Source of the DNA: QZKY01 sp963666295
GTDB taxonomy: Bacteria; Pseudomonadota; Gammaproteobacteria; Burkholderiales; Burkholderiaceae_D
Assembly (NCBI GenBank): GCA_963666295.1
Contig: OY762707.1
Location: 434,001-498,000 of the forward strand
Reading direction: 5' to 3'
Length of the DNA: 64,000 nucleotides
Positions 27,520-34,994 of this stretch are shown here, in pieces. How positions within the stretch are numbered: the stretch's first letter is position 1; each line of letters opens with the position of its first letter. Position numbers and translations under genes: made by a program. A model generated the notes under the pieces. The model was given only the letters and a program-made list of their open reading frames with translations, was not told the origin of the DNA and ran no database searches.

Positions 27520-28317
27520 ATGTCCACAATCATGAAAACAGCGCGATCCGCTCCGGTTGCGCTGTTTATTTCTGATCTGCACTTGCAGGCTTCGACGCCG
27601 AAGACAAGGCAGGCTTTTTTCAACTTCCTGCAACGTCATGCGATGCAGTCACCGCAATTGTTCCTGCTGGGCGACCTGTTTGAGTACTGGGTCGGCGATG
27701 ACGATATCGACACGCCGTGGGTCAAGGAAATCGTTGATGCCATTCGGGCGGTCAGCGATGCTGGCGTTGAAGTGAACTGGATTGCCGGAAATCGCGACTT
27801 TCTGATTGGCGAAGCGTTTGCCAAAGCAAGCGGCATCAACATCTTGCCCGACCCGTTCGTCACCACCATTGGCGGCAAGAAAATCGTGCTTACGCATGGC
27901 GACATCCTGTGCACCAACGACCCGGCCTACATGAAATTTCGCGCCAGCGTACGGCAGCCAGAGGCGCAACAGCAATTCCTGTCGCTGCCGCTGGAAAAGC
28001 GCCGGGAAATTGCTGAAGGCATGCGTGCAGACAGCATGAAGGCTCAAAAGGAAAAATCTCACGAAGAAATGGACGTAGCCGAATCCGCAGTAAAAGACCT
28101 CTTTGCGCAAACCGGCGCCAGCGTGATGATTCATGGCCACACGCACCGCCCCTGGTTGCACGAGTACGAAAATGAAAGCCTCAACCGCCATGTGCTGACC
28201 GACTGGGATTGCGAACGCAAACCGGAACGGGGTGGGTGGCACGGCATGTTTTCCGACGGCGCAATCCGGCGTTATGACGAGCAGGGAAGGATGATTACCC
28301 TTCTCTTTGAAAGATGA
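27520..28317 (+). CDS. lpxH: UDP-2,3-diacylglucosamine diphosphatase
   Basis: This 265-residue calcineurin-like metallophosphoesterase cleaves UDP-2,3-diacylglucosamine to lipid X in lipid A synthesis, peripheral to the inner membrane. Metal ligands are in LFISDLHL, GDLFEYWVGDD, AGNRDF, LTHGDILC and IHGHTHRP, the complete LpxH set. It is the last gene of the cyclophilin cluster and ends just before a strong bidirectional terminator. A second ATG at 27532 is possible. Confidence 0.96.
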   Translation: MSTIMKTARSAPVALFISDLHLQASTPKTRQAFFNFLQRHAMQSPQLFLLGDLFEYWVGDDDIDTPWVKEIVDAIRAVSDAGVEVNWIAGNRDFLIGEAFAKASGINILPDPFVTTIGGKKIVLTHGDILCTNDPAYMKFRASVRQPEAQQQFLSLPLEKRREIAEGMRADSMKAQKEKSHEEMDVAESAVKDLFAQTGASVMIHGHTHRPWLHEYENESLNRHVLTDWDCERKPERGGWHGMFSDGAIRRYDEQGRMITLLFER

Positions 28318-28340
28318 AACGCTGACATCAAAATCAGTCC

Positions 28341-28376
28341 ATTAAAAAAGCGGCACAAACGTGTCGCTTTTTTAAT
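28341..28376. terminator. Bidirectional terminator after lpxH
   Basis: A 16-bp stem with a single G-T wobble (28341-28356 with 28361-28376, core AAAAAAGCGGCAC / GTGTCGCTTTTTT) closes an AAAC loop. A-run and T-run arms flank it. Confidence 0.92.
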
Positions 28377-28559
28377 GTCCAAAAATCGAAGAAACGTGGC
28401 TCGTTATCAAACTCGGATCAATCCGGCACCCGCCTGAAGAAACGTGCAACGCGAACAATCCAGACACTTTCACCTTCACAAAAACATGACACGTCCCTGT
28501 TTTATTGTGTGCGGGTAAAATAAACTTAAAGAGATAAAGTTAAAACAACGGAGAAGAAC

Positions 28560-29543
28560 ATGGACATTTTCAATGAAGACGTCTGGCCACCCTTCTTTGA
28601 TGATCGCGAGATTGACGACATCATTTGGGAAGAAATCAAGGATAGCCAATCGCGCGGTGACTTCATTTGTTATTTGCTGCATCGCCCACAAAGAGCGCAG
28701 CATCGCGATGAGGCGCAGGCGCGTCTGGAAGTACTGGAAACGCTGGATCGCACGCCTGTAGCTTATGCCGCTGCCGCTCAGCGTATTCGCGCATTGGCAG
28801 AAAAAGGCGATCCCAAGGCAATGTTCCATATGGGAAAAATGCATGTGCTTGGTGTTGGGATGCAGCAAGACACACTGGCAGGGGTAGCCTGGTATGAAAA
28901 AGCGATTGAACTCGGCGAAATGCGCGCCTGCTGCAATTTGGGCTGGATTTATCTTTATGGCTTCCAAGACATCCCCGCTAACAAAGATGAAGCGTTCCGC
29001 CTGCTTTCCATGGGCGCAGAGAACGGCGTCTATATTGCAAAAGCTTCGCTGGGACAGATGTATCTGGCGGGAGATGGCGTTCCTGTCGATATCGAACTAG
29101 GTCTGAAATTATTGAAGGAATCCTTTGACGAAGGGTATACGAACGCTGGCAATCACCTGGCGGATGCTTACTTCTCAGGAAAGTTTTTCCCGCAGGACTT
29201 AGAGGCAGGTCACGAATGGCTTAACAAACTGGCGGAACGCGGCGAAGAACAAGCAATGGGGGTTCTTGGGTATTACCTTGTCGCAGGTAGTTACGGCCAG
29301 ACGGATGTGGAGCGCGGCATTTCCCTGCTCGAACAAGCCACCGAAAAGGAATACATGCCCGCCTATGTATGGATCGGAAATTTTTACAGAAGAGGTCAAG
29401 GCGTCGAACAAGATCTCGAAAAAGCGCGTCACTGGTATGAAAAAGGATCAGAAGCGGGGAGCACCGATTGCGACAAGATATTGGCAGAGATGATGGAAGA
29501 AGCCATCCCGCCGCATGCAGCGGGGTCGTCGTCGGTGCACTAA
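28560..29543 (+). CDS. Sel1-like repeat protein
   Basis: This 327-residue soluble protein has no signal peptide. An acidic N-terminal 65 residues (MDIFNEDVWPPFFDDREIDD) precede about six Sel1/TPR-type alpha-hairpin repeats, recognisable by AMFHMGKMHVLGVGMQQD, AKASLGQMYLAGDGVPVD and VWIGNFYRRGQGVEQD. Such repeats mediate protein-protein contacts. The partner is unknown. GGAGAAG precedes the ATG. It is monocistronic between two terminators. Confidence 0.85.
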   Translation: MDIFNEDVWPPFFDDREIDDIIWEEIKDSQSRGDFICYLLHRPQRAQHRDEAQARLEVLETLDRTPVAYAAAAQRIRALAEKGDPKAMFHMGKMHVLGVGMQQDTLAGVAWYEKAIELGEMRACCNLGWIYLYGFQDIPANKDEAFRLLSMGAENGVYIAKASLGQMYLAGDGVPVDIELGLKLLKESFDEGYTNAGNHLADAYFSGKFFPQDLEAGHEWLNKLAERGEEQAMGVLGYYLVAGSYGQTDVERGISLLEQATEKEYMPAYVWIGNFYRRGQGVEQDLEKARHWYEKGSEAGSTDCDKILAEMMEEAIPPHAAGSSSVH

Positions 29544-29576
29544 AGCCCCCATTCTTGCTGCGTCGGCGCAACGCGT

Positions 29577-29597
29577 GCAATCCAGTGACTTTTAGAA
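29577..29597 (+). repeat. Short direct repeat, copy 1
   Basis: GCAATCCAGTGACT followed by TTTAGAA recurs at 30699-30719 with two differences in 21 bases. The two copies flank the alpha/beta hydrolase gene in the same orientation. Confidence 0.6.
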
Positions 29598-29604
29598 GGG
29601 CATG

Positions 29605-29627
29605 AAGGAAGCTACGGCCTCCTTTTT
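29605..29627 (+). terminator. Probable terminator after the Sel1 gene
   Basis: AAGGAAGC / GCCTCCTT (29605-29612 and 29617-29624) form an 8-bp stem with one mismatch and loop TACG, followed by five T. It is 60 bases after the stop codon of the Sel1-repeat gene. Confidence 0.6.
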
Positions 29628-29720
29628 AACTGCGCAAAAGAGTGCGGAACAGGGATAAACCACGACTTTTCGGTTAAGCAGAAAACACTTGCCGCTACGA
29701 TTTGCTTGACTATGCGTTGC

Positions 29721-30488
29721 TTAAACATGCTGGCGCATAAAGCTCTCCATCACCGTCGCCAGATTCACCGGTGTTTCCTGCATGGCGTAGTGGCCTGCAT
29801 TGGCGATCATCTCCAGTTTGGCATTGGGCATCCAGCTCAGAAAAGTCGCTTCCATCGCTTCTTTTGGAAAAGCGAGGTCGTGTTCGCCAAGGCAAATCAG
29901 CATCGGAGTGGTCATGCCTTTGGCTTCTTCAGCAAAATTTTCTTTGGCCCAGGCATTGAGGTAACCGGCAAAGGCGGGTTCGGTGGTGGAGACACGTGAG
30001 CGTTCGACCATGTAGTTGAGCCATTGCGCGGAATTGCGGTTGCCCGTGGTGAAATCCAGAATCTTGTAACGGTTTTCATCCTGCGTGATCGCACCCTCGA
30101 AGAGCGGCCAGGTTTGCGGATTGATCTGCCCACCGCATGCAGGCACGGGGTCAATGCCGACGGCGCTCTTCACACGTTTAGGGTTGTCGATATCCAGAAC
30201 AAGGCGCTGCATGGCCATGCCACCCATTGAATGGCCGATGACGTGAAAACGATCCCAGTTCAGATGATTAACGAGGTTGATCGCATCGGCGGCGATTTCT
30301 TTCATCGTGTAGTCGCCAGCCTGATCGCGTGATTTGCCATAGCCTCGGCAATCCATGAAGGCATAGGTAAATTGATCAAGCGCTAACGAGGGGAAAGTGG
30401 GTTCCCACACGGCATAATCACCAAACCAGCCGTGCAGCACGATGACTTTTTCGTTTCCAGAACCGATGAGGGTGTGGCCGATAGGCAT
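29721..30488 (-). CDS. Alpha/beta-fold hydrolase
   Basis: This 255-residue soluble hydrolase has the oxyanion-hole region VIVLHGWFGD, the nucleophile elbow GHSMGG (Ser87), a probable acid in LGEHDLAF and the catalytic His in NAGHYAMQE. The fold covers esterases, lactonases and C-C hydrolases; the substrate cannot be predicted. AAGGAGA is well placed before the ATG. The gene is alone, flanked by direct repeats (29577 and 30699) and preceded by two palindromes at 30530-30580, so it may have arrived or moved as a unit. Confidence 0.88.
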   Translation of the reverse strand: MPIGHTLIGSGNEKVIVLHGWFGDYAVWEPTFPSLALDQFTYAFMDCRGYGKSRDQAGDYTMKEIAADAINLVNHLNWDRFHVIGHSMGGMAMQRLVLDIDNPKRVKSAVGIDPVPACGGQINPQTWPLFEGAITQDENRYKILDFTTGNRNSAQWLNYMVERSRVSTTEPAFAGYLNAWAKENFAEEAKGMTTPMLICLGEHDLAFPKEAMEATFLSWMPNAKLEMIANAGHYAMQETPVNLATVMESFMRQHV

Positions 30489-30529
30489 GATGGATCTCCT
30501 TGTGAAAAGCCGCTGGAAAATAAACGATA

Positions 30530-30580
30530 GGCAAGCATGTTAATGCTTGCCGTATGTTTTGACCACGTTTAAAACGTGGT
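30530..30580. repeat. Two adjacent palindromes upstream of the hydrolase gene
   Basis: GGCAAGCA / TGCTTGCC (30530-30537, 30544-30551) is a perfect 8-bp inverted repeat with six-base spacer. ACCACGTTT-A-AAACGTGGT (30562-30580) is a perfect 19-base palindrome. Both lie 40-90 bases upstream of the leftward hydrolase start, so they could be operators, a transcription-terminating structure, or part of the repeat element next to them. They fall in the gene-free gap 30489-30788. Confidence 0.6.
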
Positions 30581-30625
30581 TCGCCCCCTTTCTAATTGGT
30601 AATATCAACCAGAGTTTATGAGCCT

Positions 30626-30719
30626 GTCATTCCAGCGAAAGCTGAGCCAGTCCGCAGGGCGCACCGTAAGGTGCGGTCCCGAAGGGAAGGCAAAGCGAGC
30701 AATCCAGTGACTATCAGAA
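30626..30719 (+). repeat. Candidate REP/MITE-like element containing repeat copy 2
   Basis: The stretch begins GTCATTCCAGCGAAAGCTG (a GAAA-capped mini hairpin), contains a second hairpin GCACC-GTAA-GGTGC inside GGG...CCC arms at about 30657-30680, and ends in the AATCCAGTGAC tail shared with 29577. GTCATTCC...AATCCAGTGAC borders resemble intergenic repeats I associate with betaproteobacterial genomes; only this copy and the tail copy are visible here. Confidence 0.5.
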
Positions 30720-30788
30720 CGCTTCATTCTGTGGCGTAGTAGTGGCGATTCAAGCCGACAATTATCATGTTTATCTGTGTTGCGCAAC

Positions 30789-32315
30789 TCAGCCGGTATT
30801 AGATGAGTAGGCACCACAGCCGACAATGACGTCTTCGAACAACTCCATATACATGGACTTGGGCTCCATTTGTTTGGAAACGGGGTTCAGAAAGATGTAA
30901 TCCTGCCAACCTTTGCCATGTTGCTTGACGAGATCAATGCGTTCACGCACGAAATAATTTCCCGCGCCATCTTTTGCGTCGTAAAGATCTTTTCCAACAT
31001 TGGCGGGATTGGCACCATGCGCAAGGTTCTTGCCATTGAGGTCATAAACGACAACATAAAGATCACGATCCACAAAACGACCAATTTTGTTGTTAATTTC
31101 GGCATAAGCTTTTTCGCGCCCGTCTTTTCGTAAAGTATTGAGCGCTTTTTGCACCATTTCATATGCCTCTTCCCGACTGCCGTACTTTTCAGATTTGACC
31201 GTAAAAACATTAACGACATTAGTTAATTCCCGCGCCTGATTTTGTAGCGCTTCGGCTGCAGCAGTTGCCTCTTCCACGAGTGCAGCATTCTGTTGGGTAA
31301 TTTGATCCATTTGCGTAATGGCTTGATTGACCTGCTCAATACCATCGCTTTGCTCACGACTGGCCGCCGTTATTTCCACCATGATGTTGCTGACGTGTTT
31401 GACGCTTTTGACAACCTCACCCATGGTTTCGCCAGCCTGATCGGCAAGCCGATTGCCAATTTCTACTTTATTGACAGAGTCGTTGATTAACGTCTTGATT
31501 TCGCGTGCAGCATCGGCGCTACGCTGTGCAAGGCTGCGTACTTCCGTCGCGACTACCGCAAAACCCCTTCCTTGTTCGCCCGCGCGCGCAGCTTCTACAG
31601 CCGCATTCAGTGCAAGAATATTGGTTTGGAAAGCAATACCATCAATGACGTTAATGATATCGGCAATCAATTTGGATGAAGTATGGATTTCATGCATCGT
31701 GCTGACCACTTCTGACACAACTTTACCACTTTCGATGGCCACACCCGAAGCAGATGCAGCCATTTCGTTGGCCTGAGCGGAATTATCAGCGTTCTGGCGA
31801 ACCGTGGATGTCAATTCTTCCATGGATGATGCTGTCTCTTCCAGAGAGCTCGCTTGCTGTTCTGTGCGCGACGATAGTGATTGATTGCCTGAAGCAATTT
31901 CACTGGTTGCGTTGGAAAAGGACTCCAGTCCTTGACGAACGTGCCAGATCACATTTTGCAAGCTGTTGTTCATATCTTGCAGTGCCTGCATCAATTGCCC
32001 GATTTCATCGCTGGACTCCACATTAATTTCGCTAACAAGGTTGCCTGACGCCACAGTTTGCGCTGCCCTGATAGCTTTCTCCAGCTTGGTGGATATGGAG
32101 CGCATCAGCCATGCCATTAGTATGATTCCGGTAATGGTGGCAGCTACGACAAGCACCACACTGGTAACCATGCTTTGCTTGGTTAGTTCAACAATTTCTT
32201 CCTTGGTTGCTGCTGCAACCACCTTCTGCATGCTAATCAAGCTGACTGAATTGGCTGCAATGAACATTGCAAACACAACCCCCATAAATAAGGTCATTTT
32301 AGTTTTTAGTTTCAT
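30789..32315 (-). CDS. Methyl-accepting chemotaxis protein with C-terminal Cache domain
   Basis: This 508-residue receptor has two close membrane helices (about residues 8-29 and 49-71) with only a 20-residue periplasmic loop, a HAMP domain, and a complete signalling hairpin around GIAFQTNILALNAAVEAARAGEQGRGFAVV. Instead of ending there it continues with about 130 residues resembling single Cache 2 sensor domains: YVVVYDLNGKNLAHGANP, VGKDLYDAKDGAGNYFV, GWQDYIFLNP and a VGCGAY end. That domain is normally periplasmic; here its position predicts the cytoplasm. The start at 32315 has GAGGAAAG upstream; the frame continues further but without support. No che genes are adjacent. Confidence 0.92.
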   Translation of the reverse strand: MKLKTKMTLFMGVVFAMFIAANSVSLISMQKVVAAATKEEIVELTKQSMVTSVVLVVAATITGIILMAWLMRSISTKLEKAIRAAQTVASGNLVSEINVESSDEIGQLMQALQDMNNSLQNVIWHVRQGLESFSNATSEIASGNQSLSSRTEQQASSLEETASSMEELTSTVRQNADNSAQANEMAASASGVAIESGKVVSEVVSTMHEIHTSSKLIADIINVIDGIAFQTNILALNAAVEAARAGEQGRGFAVVATEVRSLAQRSADAAREIKTLINDSVNKVEIGNRLADQAGETMGEVVKSVKHVSNIMVEITAASREQSDGIEQVNQAITQMDQITQQNAALVEEATAAAEALQNQARELTNVVNVFTVKSEKYGSREEAYEMVQKALNTLRKDGREKAYAEINNKIGRFVDRDLYVVVYDLNGKNLAHGANPANVGKDLYDAKDGAGNYFVRERIDLVKQHGKGWQDYIFLNPVSKQMEPKSMYMELFEDVIVGCGAYSSNTG

Positions 32316-32423
32316 CGCTCTTTCCTCTGCCTGTCCGTTTTGTGTGCGCGTAGATGGCGCGAGCATTATTAGGAGTTGGGAATCAACAAACGAATGGTGC
32401 AGTACGCATATTTGCGTATATCA

Positions 32424-32450
32424 AAAGAAAATGCTTTGACAAAAAGCATT
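32424..32450 (-). terminator. Terminator after the PPK2 gene
   Basis: Read on the minus strand, AATGCTTT / AAAGCATT (32443-32450 and 32430-32437) form an 8-bp stem followed by TTCTTTTG. A separate inverted repeat TACGCA / TGCGTA at 32403-32418 lies beside it, in the upstream region of the chemotaxis receptor gene. Confidence 0.65.
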
Positions 32451-32530
32451 CTCAAATAACTTATTGCGCCAGGAAAGGCACAGCAGTAGAAAAAACAAAA
32501 ACAGGAAGCACGGGACAGACCCCGCGCCAC

Positions 32531-33406
32531 TCAACTCTCATCCACCAACTGCTTGCGAATTTCCTTGAGTTCAGCCTGACGTTCCTTGTCCACTTTGGGG
32601 AACTTGATTGGCATATCCTTGAGCGTCTGAACAATGATTTCGGAAATAATCAAACGTGCATTTTCCTTGTCGTCTGCCGGCACGATATACCACGGCGCAT
32701 CGTCGGTGCTGGTTGCTTCCAGGCACGACGCATAGGCATCCATGTATTTTCCCCAGTGCTGGCGTTCGTTGATATCGGCCATTGAAAACTTCCAGTTTTT
32801 CTCTGGCTCGTCGATGCGGTCCAGAAAACGCTTGCGCTGCTCATCCTTGGACAAGTGCAAAAAGAATTTGACGATGCGCGTCCCGTTACGATGCAAATGC
32901 TCCTCATGCTCGAGGATAGAGCAATAGCGGTCATTCCAGACGGTATTCTTATTGATCAGTTCGTCCGGAATGCGTTGCGCTTTGAGAATTTCCGGGTGTA
33001 CGCGTACGATCAGCACTTCTTCATAATAGGAGCGATTAAAAATACCAATCCGACCACGCTCTGGCAGGCATTGCGAGGTGCGCCACAAAAAATCATGCTC
33101 CAGTTCGTTTGGGCTGGGATGTTTGAAACTGTAAACTTGGCAGCCTTGCGGATTGACGCCAGACATCACATGCCGGATCGCGCCATCCTTGCCCGCAGCA
33201 TCCATGGACTGAAAGATCAATAACAGCGAATAGCGATCATCAGCGTACAGCTTGCGCTGCAGTTCGCTCAGTTCCTCAACCTGAAATGCAAGACTTCTGC
33301 GGTAGTCCGCTTTGGTTCGGTAATATGGGGCAACTTCTGTCGGCCAGTCCTTGAGCCTGATTTTTTTCTTCTTGTTCGCAGAAAAATCACTGATGTCGAT
33401 TTTCAA
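32531..33406 (-). CDS. Polyphosphate kinase 2 family protein
   Basis: This 291-residue P-loop kinase has the PPK2 signature: LLLIFQSMDAAGKDG (Walker A), FNRSYYEEVLIVRVHPE, and lid-region VWNDRYCSILEHEEHL. PPK2 enzymes use polyphosphate to phosphorylate nucleoside mono- or diphosphates. The sequence resembles class III (broad AMP/ADP phosphorylating), judged by eye. The start is TTG at 33406 with GGAGG seven bases upstream, a clear case for a non-ATG start. Terminator at 32424. Confidence 0.92.
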   Translation of the reverse strand: MKIDISDFSANKKKKIRLKDWPTEVAPYYRTKADYRRSLAFQVEELSELQRKLYADDRYSLLLIFQSMDAAGKDGAIRHVMSGVNPQGCQVYSFKHPSPNELEHDFLWRTSQCLPERGRIGIFNRSYYEEVLIVRVHPEILKAQRIPDELINKNTVWNDRYCSILEHEEHLHRNGTRIVKFFLHLSKDEQRKRFLDRIDEPEKNWKFSMADINERQHWGKYMDAYASCLEATSTDDAPWYIVPADDKENARLIISEIIVQTLKDMPIKFPKVDKERQAELKEIRKQLVDES

Positions 33407-33435
33407 AGCCCTGCCTCCCTGATATTTTGTTCACC

Positions 33436-34182
33436 TCACTGCACCAAACGACTGAACAGATCCAGATCAAGCTGCTCGGATTCCGGCAGAGCGCCATGCT
33501 CGATCCCCGCCTTGTCCAGTGCTTCGGTCAACAGCGCGATCTGCTTTTCCTGCGCCGCGGCGTGGTTGATCAGGCTGTGCAACGCCTTGATCAGCGGATC
33601 GTCCGCATCCGGCGTAATCCCGTAAGAAGAAAACACGCGCGACGCTGCATCTCCGGTTTTGCTTTTGTCCTTGAGGAGAATACGCGCCGGATTGCCCACC
33701 GCCGTCAAACCGGCCGGCACCTCCTTGACAACCACTGCATTGGAGCCGACCTTGGCACCTTCGCCCACGGTAAACGCGCCCAGCACTTGTGCCCCTGCTC
33801 CCACAATCACGCCTGCTTCCAGTGTCGGGTGGCGTTTGGCGCCCTTGGTCAATGAAGTACCACCCAGCGTCACTCCCTGATAGATGGTGCAGTCATCCCC
33901 CACCACGGCGGTCTCTCCAATCACCACGCCAAAACCGTGGTCGATGAAAACACGTCGTCCAATAACGGCACCCGGATGAATTTCAACCCCGGTCAAAATG
34001 CGCCCCAGATGAGAAATGAAACGTCCCAACCACTTCAAGCCGCGCTGCCAGCACCAGTGCGCCGCGCGATGAATCGCAATAGCCTGCAAACCGGGATAGC
34101 ACGTCAGCACTTCCCATGACGTGCGGGCAGCCGGATCGCGCTTCTTGATATTGGCAATATCTTCTCTTAAGCGAGGAAACAT
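33436..34182 (-). CDS. cysE: Serine O-acetyltransferase
   Basis: This 248-residue enzyme makes O-acetylserine for cysteine synthesis. The N-terminal helical region ends at HRAAHWCW; the left-handed beta-helix with hexapeptide repeats includes GVEIHPGAVIGRRVFIDHGFGVVIGETA and VGAGAQVLGAFTVGEGAKVGSNAVV. The catalytic His is in the IDHGFGVV segment. The C-terminal tail of about 60 residues beyond the helix may contact cysteine synthase; cysK is at 44217. It lies 71 bases downstream of rlmB on the same strand. Confidence 0.95.
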   Translation of the reverse strand: MFPRLREDIANIKKRDPAARTSWEVLTCYPGLQAIAIHRAAHWCWQRGLKWLGRFISHLGRILTGVEIHPGAVIGRRVFIDHGFGVVIGETAVVGDDCTIYQGVTLGGTSLTKGAKRHPTLEAGVIVGAGAQVLGAFTVGEGAKVGSNAVVVKEVPAGLTAVGNPARILLKDKSKTGDAASRVFSSYGITPDADDPLIKALHSLINHAAAQEKQIALLTEALDKAGIEHGALPESEQLDLDLFSRLVQ

Positions 34183-34253
34183 ATAAATGACGGTTCAGTA
34201 ATTGGAGAAAGCCATGATAGCCGTTTCAAATCAGGCTTGCAGCACCAATGCTT

Positions 34254-34994
34254 TCAAGATTTTGCCATGCGCTGGCGCCGCGCCTCATACAAACAGACGC
34301 CGGAAGCCACCGAAACGTTCAGACTTTCCACTGCCCCCAGCATTGGAATATTCACCAATATGTCACAGGTTTCGCTCGTCAGGCGGCGCATGCCCTTGCC
34401 TTCGGAGCCCATCACAATAGCGACCGGCATCGCCAGGTCTGCCGCGTACAAGTCTTGCTCGGCACTGTCTGTGGTGCCAACCACCCAGATATCGCGCTCC
34501 TTCAGTTCACGTAGCGTACGCGCAAGATTGGTCACCGTGATGTATGGCACGGTTTCTGCTGCACCACTGGAAACCTTGGCTGCCGTGGCGTTCAACCCGA
34601 CAGCACGGTCTTTCGGCGCAATCACGGCATGCGCGCCCACGGCATCGGCAACACGCAAACAGGCACCAAGATTATGCGGGTCGGTCACGCCGTCCAGCAC
34701 CAACAAAAGTGGGGGTTCCTCAACGGCATCCAGTAACTCGTCCAGATTGCGTGCCAGCGATAGCGGTGCGGCCTTGGCGACCACACCTTGATGACGGCGT
34801 GTGCCAACCATATTGTTCAATCGTTGGTCATCTGCCTGAATAACACGCACATTGGCAGCCTTCGCCGCTTGTAACAAATCATGCATGCGCCGATCTGTTC
34901 GACCGGCATCAACATAGATCTCATCTACCGACGAGGCCTCATGGCGCAGACGCGCCGTTACCGCATGAAAACCGAAAATCAATTTGTGCTTCAT
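34254..34994 (-). CDS. rlmB: 23S rRNA (guanosine2251-2'-O)-methyltransferase
   Basis: This 246-residue SPOUT methyltransferase modifies G2251 in the peptidyl-transferase P loop. The N-terminal substrate-binding domain starts KLIFGFHAVTARLR; the knotted SAM domain has LDGVTDPHNLGACLRVADAVG, VMGSEGKGMRRL and IPMLGAVESLNVSVASG. Its ATG overlaps the rnr stop by one base (TAATG), so translation is coupled to RNase R. Confidence 0.96.
   Translation of the reverse strand: MKHKLIFGFHAVTARLRHEASSVDEIYVDAGRTDRRMHDLLQAAKAANVRVIQADDQRLNNMVGTRRHQGVVAKAAPLSLARNLDELLDAVEEPPLLLVLDGVTDPHNLGACLRVADAVGAHAVIAPKDRAVGLNATAAKVSSGAAETVPYITVTNLARTLRELKERDIWVVGTTDSAEQDLYAADLAMPVAIVMGSEGKGMRRLTSETCDILVNIPMLGAVESLNVSVASGVCLYEARRQRMAKS

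Noticed and set aside
30605..30826. 73-codon minus-strand frame in the repeat element
   Set aside because: It is a translation of the hairpin repeat; no protein family signal.
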